From: Granulicella sp. dw_53
GTDB lineage: Bacteria; Acidobacteriota; Terriglobia; Terriglobales; Acidobacteriaceae
NCBI RefSeq assembly: GCF_018449545.1
Contig: NZ_JAAVUR010000004.1
Coordinates: 248,001 to 312,000, forward strand
Length of the DNA stretch: 64,000 nucleotides
Direction of reading: 5' to 3'
Under the pieces are notes generated by a model that saw nothing but the letters and a program-made list of their open reading frames with translations, was not told the origin of the DNA and did no database searches. The stretch's first letter is position 1; the number at the start of each line of letters is the position of its first letter. Of the stretch, positions 51,130 to 61,015 are shown piece by piece. The position numbers and the translations under genes are program-made.

Positions 51130-51837
51130 ATGAAAATCCAAAACTCAGTCGTCTTCGTTACCGGTGCAAACCGCGGGCTTGGCCTCTCTTTCACGCAGCA
51201 ACTAATCGCGCATGGCGCCAGCAAAGTCTATGCCGGAGTGAGAAATCCGACCGCAACAGAGATCCCGGGCGTCGTGCAAATCAAGATAGACGTCACCGAT
51301 CCCGCGTCTGTAGCGGCTGCCGCGGAGCAATGCGGCGACACCACCCTGCTCATCAACAACGCGGGCACCGCCAACTTGGTTACCAGCACGCTCGACCCAA
51401 ACCTCGTCGAAAAAGCTCGCCAGCTCTTTGAGACCAACTACTACGGCGTAATCCTCACCACCCAAGCCTTCGCACCCATTCTCGCGAAGAATGGCGGAGG
51501 AGCGATCATCAACGTGCTCTCCGATGCGACCTGGTTTTCGATACCGATCCTTTCGCCTTACTCCGCCACCAAGTCCGCCGTGTGGAGCTTCACCAACGCG
51601 CTCCGCATCAACCTGCGCGACAACCACACTCAGGTGCTGGGTCTCCATGTGGGATATCTCGATACAGATCTGAGCAAGGGAGTTACTTTGCCGAAGAGCG
51701 ATCCCTCACGCATCGCCGCTCTTACCCTCGAGGCACTTGAGAACGGTCAGGAAGAGATCATGGCAGATGCGCAGTCCCAGACAGTCAAGAAGAGCCTCTC
51801 CGGAGACCACCCCTACTATCTCAACCCAACCGCCTGA
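51130..51837 (+). CDS. Short-chain dehydrogenase/reductase
   Basis: SDR of 235 residues. The cofactor motif is FVTGANRGLGLS (9-20); LLINNAGTANL is the NNAG motif, and YSATKSAVWSF the catalytic YxxxK with an upstream Ser region (INVLSDATWFSIPILSPY). An NAD(P)-dependent carbonyl/alcohol interconversion is expected; the substrate is unknown. AAGGAAA precedes the ATG. Two tandem palindromes about 310 bp upstream suggest repression by a TetR- or MarR-like protein, although no such gene is adjacent. Confidence 0.9.
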   Translation: MKIQNSVVFVTGANRGLGLSFTQQLIAHGASKVYAGVRNPTATEIPGVVQIKIDVTDPASVAAAAEQCGDTTLLINNAGTANLVTSTLDPNLVEKARQLFETNYYGVILTTQAFAPILAKNGGGAIINVLSDATWFSIPILSPYSATKSAVWSFTNALRINLRDNHTQVLGLHVGYLDTDLSKGVTLPKSDPSRIAALTLEALENGQEEIMADAQSQTVKKSLSGDHPYYLNPTA

Positions 51838-52105
51838 CGAGAGCCGGCAGGCGAAGGACAGACAACGCAAGAGGGTGCGGCAGACCAGCGATATCTATCT
51901 CCGCACTCTTTGAGCAGTCTCTTCGAACGGAAAAGAATCGAGCGAACGCAGCACGGCAGCGCTCGTCTTTTTACCTCTGCTATCGTAAATTCCCCAGCAA
52001 AAACGCTTGTCAAGCCCCAAAACGGCTCAACTATAACAAAACAATGCAGATAAAAGTGGCATGTTAGTTTTGGTCAATTCCGTAAAATAGAACTAGAGAT
52101 CAAAC
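51838..52105. other. Intergenic region, no gene seen
   Basis: No supportable coding frame lies between the SDR stop and the strong hairpin at 52106. The A/T-rich part at 52040-52100 just before the hairpin could hold the promoter and body of a short RNA, but there is no direct support. Confidence 0.4.
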
Positions 52106-52143
52106 AAGAGAGAGGCCCGGCGTAATAGCCGGGCCTCTCTCTT
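52106..52143. terminator. Very strong hairpin, terminator
   Basis: A perfect 16-bp stem (52106-52121 with 52128-52143) with a 6-nt loop; TTT follows on the + side and TTGTTTG on the minus side. It lies 270 bp from the SDR stop and 160 bp from the ABC permease stop, so which transcript it ends is open. Confidence 0.8.
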
Positions 52144-52304
52144 TAAAACAAACGCAGTAACGACAAATAGAAAGGACATAACTCGAACTGGCTCACGCTT
52201 TTGGACGTAAGCTGCCTGGAATCAGGATTTTGCGCAGCCAAAACCCACGCAAGTCGCTGATACCAATCCGCTTACGCCCGGGCAAGGGGGGCACCCCCCT
52301 CCAC

Positions 52305-53663
52305 CTACTCGTACCGCAAGGCGTCGATAGGACTAAGCTGCGAAGCCCGCCGCGCAGGATAGAACCCGAAGAATACACCGGTCACCGCCGCAATCCCGAA
52401 CGCTAGCGCCACCGCGGTAATGGAGATCGTAGCCGGCCAGTGCAGAACATTGGTAATCACAAAGGAGGCAATAAACCCGATCGCGATTCCGAACACGCCG
52501 CCGAACACGCTCAGCGTCACGGCCTCCACCAGGAACTGCTGCAGCACATCGCTCTGCCGCGCACCGATCGCGCGCCGTATGCCGATCTCCCGTGTGCGCT
52601 CCGTCACGCTCACCAGCATGATGTTCATGATGCCGATACCGCCCACGATTAGCGAGATCGTCGCAATCGCCGCCAACAGCGCGGTCATTGTGGAGCCAGC
52701 GCGGCTCAGCGTGCCCGCCATCTCCTGCGAGTTGGTCTGGTCCATCTGCGGCATATTCGCTAGGATGAACGCGGCGACCGAAGTATTCAGCCCCTTGGTC
52801 AACGCCTCGGAAGCCTGCGTCTTCACCGTGAAGTCATCCGGATTCGCGCCGCCGCCCAACCCTGGAGCCTGCAGTCCGCCCAGCGCCGACGGTGCACCCG
52901 GGGCAGGTACTGCCTTGTCCAGATTGTGCCGCTTCCGTAGCAGCGCCTTGATCGCATCCGAGATGCGTGTCGTATCTCCGGCCTGCTCCGCCGACACCGT
53001 CACCATCTGGATCGAGCTGGTGCCCAGCACCTTCTGTGCCGTCGTATACGGAATGATGGCGTACTCGCCCTGGTCTTCGTCTCTGGCCTCGAACACGCCG
53101 ACGACCTTGTAAGACTGGTTATGCAACATAACCTCCTTGCCGACGGGATTCTCGTCGCCAAACAGATGGTCCCGCAGCGTGGTCCCGATCACCGCCACCT
53201 GCGCCGCCGAAGCTACATCGTCGGACTTGAAGAACTTGCCCTTGGGAAATCCCCATCCGTAAGCCTTCGGATGATTGACGTCGACTCCGATCACCTGCGT
53301 ATAGAAACGCTGGTTCGAAGTCTCCACCCACGTACGCTCTCGCAGATTGGCCGAGGCGTACTTCACCCCGTCGATCTTGGCGATCGCGTCCGCATCCGCG
53401 GGTACGAGAGAGTTCGTGCTTCCCAGACCCGTCGGGATGCGCGACTCTTCGCCGCCACGCGTGAAGTTGCCCGACCGCACGAAGATCAGCGTCGTTCCCG
53501 CCGACTTCACATCGGACGACACCGACTCCTGCGCCCCTGTGCCCAGCGCAAACATGGTCAGCACCGCCGCCACGCCGATCGTCATGCCCAGGATTGCTAA
53601 CCCGGTCCGCAGCTTGTTTCGCTTCAAAGCCTTTTGCGCAATTCGTAAACTCGTAGTCAGCAT
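52305..53663 (-). CDS. MacB-type ABC permease 1
   Basis: Permease of 452 residues. Span 1 is near 20-42 (LAILGMTIGVAAVLTMFALGTGA). A large periplasmic MacB_PCD domain follows, then three C-terminal spans (LLAAIATISLIVGGIGIMNIML, LSVFGGVFGIAIGFIASFVI, ALAFGIAAVTGVFFGFYPARRAS). The coupling motif SVTERTREIGIRRAIGARQSDVLQQFL is conserved, as is the end SPIDALRYE. Such proteins work by mechanotransmission, not by transport through their spans. It is last in an operon, 22 bp after permease 2. No MacA-like adaptor or outer-membrane channel gene is visible. Confidence 0.9.
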   Translation of the reverse strand: MLTTSLRIAQKALKRNKLRTGLAILGMTIGVAAVLTMFALGTGAQESVSSDVKSAGTTLIFVRSGNFTRGGEESRIPTGLGSTNSLVPADADAIAKIDGVKYASANLRERTWVETSNQRFYTQVIGVDVNHPKAYGWGFPKGKFFKSDDVASAAQVAVIGTTLRDHLFGDENPVGKEVMLHNQSYKVVGVFEARDEDQGEYAIIPYTTAQKVLGTSSIQMVTVSAEQAGDTTRISDAIKALLRKRHNLDKAVPAPGAPSALGGLQAPGLGGGANPDDFTVKTQASEALTKGLNTSVAAFILANMPQMDQTNSQEMAGTLSRAGSTMTALLAAIATISLIVGGIGIMNIMLVSVTERTREIGIRRAIGARQSDVLQQFLVEAVTLSVFGGVFGIAIGFIASFVITNVLHWPATISITAVALAFGIAAVTGVFFGFYPARRASQLSPIDALRYE

Positions 53664-53685
53664 AGGTTCCTACCTGCTTGGTAAC

Positions 53686-55170
53686 TTACTCGTACTTGAG
53701 AGAAGCGATGGGAAGCACCTGCGAAGCCTGCTTCGCGGGATAGTAACCAAAGAAGATTCCAACCGCGGCGGAGACGCCGAACGACAACGCCACCGACAGC
53801 GGAGAGATCTGCGTCGACCACTGCAGCACCTTGGAGATGAACAACGAAACGCCATAGCCAATAGCAATGCCCAACAAACCGCCAACGACACTGAGCGTGA
53901 TCGACTCCAGCAGGAACTGCATCAACACATCCTGCGCGCGCGCCCCAACCGCTCGCCGGATTCCGATCTCCCGCGTCCGCTCCGTCACCGACAGCAGCAT
54001 GATGTTCATGATGCCGATTCCGCCGACGATCAGCGACACGGTAGCAATGCTGGCCAGCAACGCCGTCATCGTAGCGCTGGCTCGGTCGAGCGTCTTGCCC
54101 AGCTGCTCCAGCGTGACCTTCTCCAGGCCGGCAACATTGCCTACAACGGAACGCTGCATATCCGCCCGCATGCCGCCGCCCGTAAGCGCCTTGCGCGCCT
54201 GGCTCGTCACCTGGAAGTCATCCGGCGTGCGAAAGGCGATCTTATGCCGTCCGCGCAGCAAGTCGGTAATGTCTTTGGAAACACGCGTCACATCGCCGGT
54301 AGAAAGAGTGGTAATCGTAATGTCGTTCAACTTGGTGAGATTCAGCAGCTTCTGCACCGTGGTCACAGGAACGTAGATCGCATCGAACTCGTCGTCGCCC
54401 GCGGCCGGCGCAACCATCCAGTTGCTGCTGCTGATCACGCCTGTCACCTTGAAGCTCTGGTTCCAAAGCGTGACTGTCTTGCCAACGGGATTGTCCTTGC
54501 CGAAAAGCTTCTCGGCGACGATGTTTCCCAGCACCACGACCTGATCCGCATTCGCCTCCTGCCGCTTGGTGAAGTAATCGCCATGCGTAAACACCCAGGC
54601 CCGCTTGATCTTCGGCATGGAGACATCGTCTCCATGCATGCGGGTAAACCAGCGCTGTCCCTGATATCCAACGTGCGCATTCTCATGGATACCTTCGGAG
54701 ACATACTGAACACCGTTGATCTTGCGGATCGCATCCGCATCCGGAATAGTCAGCGTAGCCGCGGCTCCCAGTCCAGCCTCGGAGTCGCCCAGCCGCTGCC
54801 GCGAGGTCGGATGGTCATGCACTGCAAACGGATCGTCCTCCGGATGAAACAGGCTTCGCCGCAGCAAAGCGTTACCTGGAACATACACGCCGGAACCGAA
54901 CCCAAGTTCCGGTTCGACCTTGGCATTTTCAATCGCATCGTCCGGAGCGCGTTCCTGCTGCAACTGGTAATTGCCCGCTTTGACGATGATCAGGTTCATT
55001 CCCGCAGCCTTCACCTGATCCTGAATCGCAGCCTGCGCTCCAGAGCCCAGCGCGATCATCGTCAATACGGTAGCAACGCCGATGGTCATCCCGATCATCG
55101 TCAGCGCCGTCTGCAGCTTGTTCCTGCGCAGAGCCTTCAGCGAGATGATCCAGCTCGTCTTGATCGCCAT
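53686..55170 (-). CDS. MacB-type ABC permease 2
   Basis: Permease of 494 residues, paralogous to the next gene: TALTMIGMTIGVATVLTMIALGSGAQA in span 1, and SVTERTREIGIRRAVGARAQDVLMQFLLESITLSVVGGLLGIAIGYG near the end. The end PIASLKYE also corresponds. The periplasmic domain is longer, with an insert of about 40 residues (ENAKVEPELGFGSGVYVPGN onward). Its ATG overlaps the ATPase stop by one base (TAATG). Two different permeases probably form a heterodimer on the one ATPase. Confidence 0.9.
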   Translation of the reverse strand: MAIKTSWIISLKALRRNKLQTALTMIGMTIGVATVLTMIALGSGAQAAIQDQVKAAGMNLIIVKAGNYQLQQERAPDDAIENAKVEPELGFGSGVYVPGNALLRRSLFHPEDDPFAVHDHPTSRQRLGDSEAGLGAAATLTIPDADAIRKINGVQYVSEGIHENAHVGYQGQRWFTRMHGDDVSMPKIKRAWVFTHGDYFTKRQEANADQVVVLGNIVAEKLFGKDNPVGKTVTLWNQSFKVTGVISSSNWMVAPAAGDDEFDAIYVPVTTVQKLLNLTKLNDITITTLSTGDVTRVSKDITDLLRGRHKIAFRTPDDFQVTSQARKALTGGGMRADMQRSVVGNVAGLEKVTLEQLGKTLDRASATMTALLASIATVSLIVGGIGIMNIMLLSVTERTREIGIRRAVGARAQDVLMQFLLESITLSVVGGLLGIAIGYGVSLFISKVLQWSTQISPLSVALSFGVSAAVGIFFGYYPAKQASQVLPIASLKYE

Positions 55171-55931
55171 TACGCCGTCTCCTCGACCGCCACTGGCAAC
55201 TCGGCCAGTTCACCACGCGCTGTCCGCCGCTGCTCGTTGAGCTCATCGGAGACGATCAAGCCGTCCTTGAAAGCGACGATGCGCGAGCCGTAAGCCGCAA
55301 CCTCTGGCTCGTGGGTGATCAGCACGATCGTGATCCCTCGATCTTCCTTCAACGATTGGAAGATGTCCATTACCTCAACGCTGGTGCGACTGTCCAGGTT
55401 TCCGGTAGGCTCATCGGCCAGCAGAATGGAAGGATTATTGAGCAGCGCCCGGGCGATCGCCACACGCTGCTGCTGACCGCCCGAGAGCTGGTTCGTATGG
55501 TGCTCATAACGCGAGCCCAAACCCACCGCCTCCAATGCAGCCATGGCGCGGTTGCGACGCTCCGAGGCAGAGACCGGCGTGCTGCTGTACAGCAGCGGCA
55601 GCTCGACGTTCTCCAGCGCGGAGGTACGCGTCAACAGGTTAAACCCCTGGAAGACGAAGCCGATCTTGCTGTTGCGCACCGACGAAATCTCGTCATCCGA
55701 GAGATGCGAGACGTCCTTGCCATCCAGGAAGTACTGTCCGCTCGTAGGTTGGTCGAGACAGCCAAGGATATGCATCAGCGTCGACTTTCCAGAACCGGAA
55801 GGACCAATAACGGTTACAAACTCACCGGCATTGATATTGAGCGACACGGAGCGCAGCGCATGAACCGCTACCTCTCCCATCTGATAAGTCTTCGTAAGGT
55901 TCTTGATCGAGATTACAGGTGTCGTTGTCAT
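55170..55931 (-). CDS. LolD/MacB-type ABC ATPase
   Basis: ATPase of 253 residues. Walker [16 protein letters not shown] (about 42-56), Q-loop [10 protein letters not shown], signature [35 protein letters not shown] containing Walker B, and H-loop [24 protein letters not shown] and FVFQGFNLL place it in the MacB/LolD/FtsE group. Start ATG 55931 overlaps the stop of the upstream M20 gene (ATGA), so it is translated with the peptidase-like genes and the two permeases. Confidence 0.93.
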   Translation of the reverse strand: MTTTPVISIKNLTKTYQMGEVAVHALRSVSLNINAGEFVTVIGPSGSGKSTLMHILGCLDQPTSGQYFLDGKDVSHLSDDEISSVRNSKIGFVFQGFNLLTRTSALENVELPLLYSSTPVSASERRNRAMAALEAVGLGSRYEHHTNQLSGGQQQRVAIARALLNNPSILLADEPTGNLDSRTSVEVMDIFQSLKEDRGITIVLITHEPEVAAYGSRIVAFKDGLIVSDELNEQRRTARGELAELPVAVEETA

Positions 55932-57607
55932 TGGTTTGGGCTCTTTGTGGGTTGTGCGCCAGCATTGGCGTAGTTGTAGACGATGGTGGCGACGGACTTT
56001 TCAGCTCCCGCCATCCCGTAGACCTTTCCGGCACCTTCGATAATGAAGTACTCATTTGCCGCATGGGCTCTGCCGCCATGCCCAGCAGCGCCTCCGGCGA
56101 TAGGCATCGCGACAGGCGCGATCTTCTCTCCCGTTGGACCATTGGAGAAGAGATAGGAAGGCCAGTAACCACCCAGGATGGACTCGCCATCCGCAGGTGT
56201 CGCGTACGGAATACCGAAGTCTGTATAGGTCTTGGTGATCGCCCTGGCGATGTCGGAGTCGTAAGACATCTTCGACCAGGGAACATCGCCAATCAGCTTC
56301 ACTTCCACATCTTTATAGCCGTTGTGGTCGAGCTGGGCACGAAGCTTCTTCACGATATCCAGACCGTTCATATTCGGGATGTAACGGAAGTTATGCTTGG
56401 AAGTGATCTTGTTCGGCAGAATCGCGCCGGCTCCGCCTGCATACATGTTTCCGCCCCAGATGCCATCGAGGTTGAATGACGTTCCATAGCGCGCCATCTT
56501 GAGCATCGTAAACGGATCGTCTGAGATGAACTTGCCCACTCCCAGGTTCTTCGCCGCAACTGCGAGGTCAACCTTGGAGGAAGAATCCTTCAGCTTCTTG
56601 ATCTCGCCTTCATTCAACGGAGCCATGTTGTCGAAGAAGCCCTTGATCTGTGGCGTATTGCCATCGTCCGAAACCAGCGACGCGAGCATCTTCATGTGAC
56701 GCCAGGCAGGACTGTCGACCGACCGCTTATTCGATCCATGAATATCCGACTGGATTGGCCCGCGGCCCCAACTCTTGCCGCTCGTCGTCAACTCGACATA
56801 CACGCAGCCTTCAGATCCACCCATGATTCCAGCGCCGCCGCTCTCAGCCTGAACGCCAAACATCAGCATGGCGTCGGATCCCTTGAAGAGATCGGGATGG
56901 TCCTTAACAAACTTGCGCAACCCGATGTCCATTCGCTCTTCATCGCCTTCAGCAACGAAGATCAGGTTCACAGGCAGCTTGCCCATCGTGGCCTTCATCG
57001 ACATCAACGCATTGAGCTGGCTCATCTGAGGTCCCTTGGAGTTCGTCGCTCCACGCCCGATCAGAACCTTCTTATAAGCAGGATTGAGACCTGCGGTCGC
57101 TCCATCCACCAACCGTGCCTCGAACGGAGGCGCTACCCAGTTCTCAGGCTGAGTTACTGGCATCGTGTCATACATCCAGTAGATGACCAGCGTCTTCGGA
57201 GCGCCCTCATCGCACTTCGCATAGACCACAGGATTGCCAGGCGAGCCATACTCCGTGATGCCTACATCGTAGACTCGCGTCTGTTGGCAGCCGAGCTTAT
57301 CGAAGAAGCCCTTCACCATCTCCGCGCTCTCGGGAATACCTTCGCCGCTATTCGAGATACTTGGCTGTTGGATCCACTTCTGCAGATTCTCGACGTGATC
57401 GTCGATATGCTCGTCGATGTAGTCGTAGACCTTCTTCAACTCCGCAGGCGTCTTACTCAGGTCAGGCTGAAGGGTCTCGTCACCGTGCGGACGAATACCA
57501 AGCTTGGGTTTGCTGTTGGCGACCGGTTGGTCAGCGGGCTTGCCCTTGCAGCCGTTCACGCCTGCAAGAGCACTTAAAACTACGAGTAATGCAGCCTTCG
57601 AACGCAT
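55928..57607 (-). CDS. M20-fold lipoprotein, copy 1, altered metal site
   Basis: Lipoprotein of 559 residues: signal peptide and lipobox ending VNGC (Cys20), start ATG 57607 with AGGAG upstream. The fold is that of M20 (carnosinase/CNDP-like) peptidases: [61 protein letters not shown] and [11 protein letters not shown]. Two key positions differ from the family. GHxD is WMYD (Met145 in place of the metal His), and the bridging Asp of TDDKGP is Asn189. Catalytic Glu-Glu (EGDEE) and the late His are kept. It may therefore bind one metal, bind a different substrate, or be inactive. It is the shared-operon neighbour of the ABC system and paralogous to the next gene. Confidence 0.85.
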   Translation of the reverse strand: MRSKAALLVVLSALAGVNGCKGKPADQPVANSKPKLGIRPHGDETLQPDLSKTPAELKKVYDYIDEHIDDHVENLQKWIQQPSISNSGEGIPESAEMVKGFFDKLGCQQTRVYDVGITEYGSPGNPVVYAKCDEGAPKTLVIYWMYDTMPVTQPENWVAPPFEARLVDGATAGLNPAYKKVLIGRGATNSKGPQMSQLNALMSMKATMGKLPVNLIFVAEGDEERMDIGLRKFVKDHPDLFKGSDAMLMFGVQAESGGAGIMGGSEGCVYVELTTSGKSWGRGPIQSDIHGSNKRSVDSPAWRHMKMLASLVSDDGNTPQIKGFFDNMAPLNEGEIKKLKDSSSKVDLAVAAKNLGVGKFISDDPFTMLKMARYGTSFNLDGIWGGNMYAGGAGAILPNKITSKHNFRYIPNMNGLDIVKKLRAQLDHNGYKDVEVKLIGDVPWSKMSYDSDIARAITKTYTDFGIPYATPADGESILGGYWPSYLFSNGPTGEKIAPVAMPIAGGAAGHGGRAHAANEYFIIEGAGKVYGMAGAEKSVATIVYNYANAGAQPTKSPNQ

Positions 57608-57702
57608 CTTGAAACTCCTATCGTCTCTCAAAGTTCAATTCTGTTACTCGTATTCAAGCCCGCTGACCGATCACCAACAGTCACAATGTCACAACTCCAA
57701 AC

Positions 57703-59340
57703 CTAGTGAGACTTAGGCTTGGGAGCAACAGTGGTCATCTTGCTGTAGTTGTAGATCGTCGCGGCAACGGTCTTCTCCGCTCCGGCGTAACCGTAGGTCT
57801 TACCGGCGCCTTCAATGACAAAGTATTCGTTCGCAGCGTGCGCTCTACCGCCCGAACCGGCGCGTGCACCGCCCATCGGCAGCATTACGTTTCCGACCTT
57901 CTCCCCGACCTCCTGATCGGTGAAGACGTATGCAGGCCAATAGCCACCAGCAGCAGGCATCTCCGGACGAGCCTGGAGACCCATCATCGCTGAAGCCGCA
58001 TCGCCAGCGTGCGAGATGTCAGTATCCCTGGAGGGATTCTTGGCCCACGGAACATCGCCGATCAGCTTCATCTCAACGTCTTTATAGCCATTGGCATCCA
58101 GTTGAGCACGCAGCTTCTTCACCAGGTCAAGACCATTCATGTTTGGCACATAGCGGAAGCCATGCTTGGACGTGATCTTGTTCGGCAAAATCGCACCGGC
58201 GCCGCCCGCATACATGTTGCCACCCCAGATGCCATCCAGGTTGAAGGACGTACCATACCGTCCCATCTCCAAGAACTTCTCCGGTGTATCCGCAATGAAG
58301 CGCGCAACGCCGTTGTTCTTGGCGAGGACGGCGAGGTCAGTCTTCTCACCCTGCTTCTTCAATGCTTCCAACTGCTCGGGAGTAGGCTTCACGATATTGT
58401 CGAACCAGCCTTTGATCAAAGGCGTATTGCCGTCCTTTGAGGTCAAAGAAGCCAACATTTGAATGTGGCGCCACGCCGGCGAATCTGTTGTGCGTTTGAA
58501 GACGCCATGAATGTCCGACACCGTCGGTCCACGGCCCCAGCTCTTGCCGCTGGTCATGAGCTCGACATAGACGCAGCCCTCAGAGCCACCGCCGCCGAGC
58601 ATCGCGTCGCCGTCCTTGAACAGGTCCGAGTGGTCCTTCATGAACTTGCGCAGTCCAATATCCATGCGCTCTTCATCACCCTCAGCGACGAAGATCAGAT
58701 TGACGGGCAGCTTGCCCATCACGGCCTTCATCGACATGATCGCGTTCAGACCGGCCATCTCCGGTCCCTTGGAGTTTGTCGCGCCGCGGCCGATCAACAC
58801 CTTCTTGAAGTCGGGGTTCACGCCAGCCGTCTTTCCATCCACAATCCGGCCTTCAAAAGGAGGCGCAACCCAGTTCTCCGGCTGCGTCACCGGCATGGTG
58901 TCGTACTGCCAGTAGATGACCAGCGTCTTCGGCGCACCCTCATCGCAGTGCGCGTAAACCACCGGGTTGCCCGGGGTGCCGTACTCCGTCGTGCCTACGT
59001 CATAGACTCGTGTCTGTTGGCATCCCAGCTTGTCGAAGAAGCCCTTCACCATCTCGGCGCTCTCAGGGATACCTTCGCCACTGTTCGAGATGCTCGGCTG
59101 CTGAATCCACTTCTGTAGGTTCTCGACGTGTTCATCGATATGCGCATCGATATAGTCAAAGACCTTGGCCAGATCCGCCGGGACCTTGGTCATATCCGGC
59201 TGAATGGTCTCATCCCCATGGGGACGAATACCCAGCTTTGGCTTGTTGTCGGCAACCGGCTTATCGGCTGTCTTGCTCTTACAACCGAGACCGAAGGATA
59301 CGATCCCGATAAGGGCGAACGAAATTGCTCTGACGCGCAT
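57703..59340 (-). CDS. M20-fold lipoprotein, copy 2, altered metal site
   Basis: Paralogue of 545 residues of the neighbouring M20 gene, clearly a tandem duplicate (long identical stretches such as [20 protein letters not shown]). The lipobox is FGLGC (Cys20). The same two metal positions are replaced: WQYD has Gln145 where His is expected, and ATNSKGP has Asn189. The copies differ in the middle and near the C-terminus: copy 1 carries an insert [13 protein letters not shown], and copy 2 has ISHAGDAASAMMGLQARPEM. GGAG precedes the ATG. It lies 69 bp behind the DUF885-like gene on the same strand and 95 bp ahead of copy 1. Confidence 0.85.
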   Translation of the reverse strand: MRVRAISFALIGIVSFGLGCKSKTADKPVADNKPKLGIRPHGDETIQPDMTKVPADLAKVFDYIDAHIDEHVENLQKWIQQPSISNSGEGIPESAEMVKGFFDKLGCQQTRVYDVGTTEYGTPGNPVVYAHCDEGAPKTLVIYWQYDTMPVTQPENWVAPPFEGRIVDGKTAGVNPDFKKVLIGRGATNSKGPEMAGLNAIMSMKAVMGKLPVNLIFVAEGDEERMDIGLRKFMKDHSDLFKDGDAMLGGGGSEGCVYVELMTSGKSWGRGPTVSDIHGVFKRTTDSPAWRHIQMLASLTSKDGNTPLIKGWFDNIVKPTPEQLEALKKQGEKTDLAVLAKNNGVARFIADTPEKFLEMGRYGTSFNLDGIWGGNMYAGGAGAILPNKITSKHGFRYVPNMNGLDLVKKLRAQLDANGYKDVEMKLIGDVPWAKNPSRDTDISHAGDAASAMMGLQARPEMPAAGGYWPAYVFTDQEVGEKVGNVMLPMGGARAGSGGRAHAANEYFVIEGAGKTYGYAGAEKTVAATIYNYSKMTTVAPKPKSH

Positions 59341-59408
59341 GTATTACTCCTGATGTTGAACAACTGGTTGAATTACTTGCTTCGCTTAGCTGCTAAGTCT
59401 GTCGTTCT

Positions 59409-60770
59409 CTATTCGCCTACGTGAGAGAGGGCGCCGACATTCCCTGCCTCATGATGCGTTCCTCGTAACTGAGGATCTTCGCTCATCCACTTCGCATAGA
59501 TCTTCCATTGCGCTTGGCTATCTCCACCGGAGCGCTCCTGTAGCTGCTCTGCTACGAGGTCACGCCCATAGGTGTAGGTCGCGACGTAACTCCGATACTC
59601 GTTCATGTACAACAATGCAGCCTCGGGATGTGCCATCAATGCCGCGCTGTGTAACTGCTGCCCAGCGCGTTCGAACTCAAGCCTTCCGTCGAGGTAATCT
59701 CTTGCAATCGTTGGCTCAACCGTATGCAGCTGATCAATGAGTGCTTCAACCCGGAGGTACAGTGCAACATCCTTGCGATTCAAACCCGCCACCGGAAACA
59801 AGACATCCCGCTCCAACGCCAGCCGTTTGTCTGCCGGAAATGCCACATCCACGGCAAGGGTTGCCATAGACTCCGACAGCATGGACTGAGGGCTGTAAGT
59901 AGGTTGAACGGTAAACTCCTTCAAGCCCTTCCCCTGAACCAATTTTGCATCGCGTATCGAGTTATACGTATGGTGCCCCGGATAAGCTTCATGACATGCA
60001 AGATTCAGCGCCCGGTCCACCGTTAGGCCGAAGTCCCGGTTGATCTGGATCACACTGTGATACCCACCCTTGTACCAACTGAAGGCGCTCCAGGGACGAT
60101 TCCGCACATACTCCACAGTTGTGCTCTCTCCTTCAGGGAGGGCAATGTGCGCTTTGGTCTCCGCGCGGCACGCTTCAATGGCTCGCGTCATCACAGCAGG
60201 CGCCAACTTGGCCGGGATGATGAAGCGGTCTTCGAAGTTTTGATACCTCTCGGCCAGATCTCCCTTACCAGGGAGAAGCTGCCTCAACGCATCTTGTATC
60301 GAAGCCACGGCGGCGCGATCGTAGCTCGCCGGGACCACCACCCCGAAACTTGCCTCAGACTCTGCGTCGAAGCTCTTCGCGGCTCCCGTCAGCACGTCGA
60401 TACGACTCTCCACCGACCGGAGCTGCTCTAAGAGAAAGGTCCTTCTGACCTTATCCTCATCACGAAGCGGCTGATCCCGTCTGACATCGTCCATCAGCCT
60501 CACCGCATCGACACGCAGCGCCTTCAGCGACGGAGCCTGCTTCACAATATCCGCTACCAGAGAGTCTGGTCCCGAGTAAAAATCCAGCGAATCCGTATCT
60601 CTCTGCCCTAGCCCAACAGCAAGCCGAACATACTCACGGACATTGCCATCCATCCTTGAAGACGGCGGCGGCGTCCCTTTGCAACCATTCACCCCCAGAG
60701 ACAGAACACACAGCAGCGTCGTACCAGTTATCTTCAGCCCTCCACCGCGGATTAAGTTCTGCTGAGCCAT
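59409..60770 (-). CDS. DUF885-like lipoprotein, putative metallopeptidase
   Basis: Lipoprotein of 453 residues (lipobox VNGC, Cys30). HEAYPGHHT (His260-His267) with a following Glu-containing helix (SPQSMLSESMATLAVDV) is the zinc-site pattern of the DUF885/DcpM-like group, thermolysin-like in layout. The rest is helical. ATG 60770 is chosen over the frame start 60830, which adds a non-secretory extension. It lies 245 bp behind the receptor and 68 bp ahead of M20 copy 2, so it may act with them on peptides at the outer membrane or in the periplasm. The substrate is unknown. Confidence 0.75.
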   Translation of the reverse strand: MAQQNLIRGGGLKITGTTLLCVLSLGVNGCKGTPPPSSRMDGNVREYVRLAVGLGQRDTDSLDFYSGPDSLVADIVKQAPSLKALRVDAVRLMDDVRRDQPLRDEDKVRRTFLLEQLRSVESRIDVLTGAAKSFDAESEASFGVVVPASYDRAAVASIQDALRQLLPGKGDLAERYQNFEDRFIIPAKLAPAVMTRAIEACRAETKAHIALPEGESTTVEYVRNRPWSAFSWYKGGYHSVIQINRDFGLTVDRALNLACHEAYPGHHTYNSIRDAKLVQGKGLKEFTVQPTYSPQSMLSESMATLAVDVAFPADKRLALERDVLFPVAGLNRKDVALYLRVEALIDQLHTVEPTIARDYLDGRLEFERAGQQLHSAALMAHPEAALLYMNEYRSYVATYTYGRDLVAEQLQERSGGDSQAQWKIYAKWMSEDPQLRGTHHEAGNVGALSHVGE

Positions 60771-61015
60771 CAGATGAATTCCAAGCCTACAAGTGTTCGT
60801 CGCACCGTATTTGAAGCTCGACCCAATCAACCAAGAAAATCACGTTAGAAACTTAAATCCGGAAGGAGCAGATAGGACAGGCTGTTCAGACAGACAGAAG
60901 CAGCCCGCTGGCCGCGACATACAGTCACGGCCAGCAGAACCATTTGCATCGTCCATCGTATTGAATTCCGGCGCATACGTTTGAATTCTCCTAATACTAC
61001 TTACGAAGCAATAGG

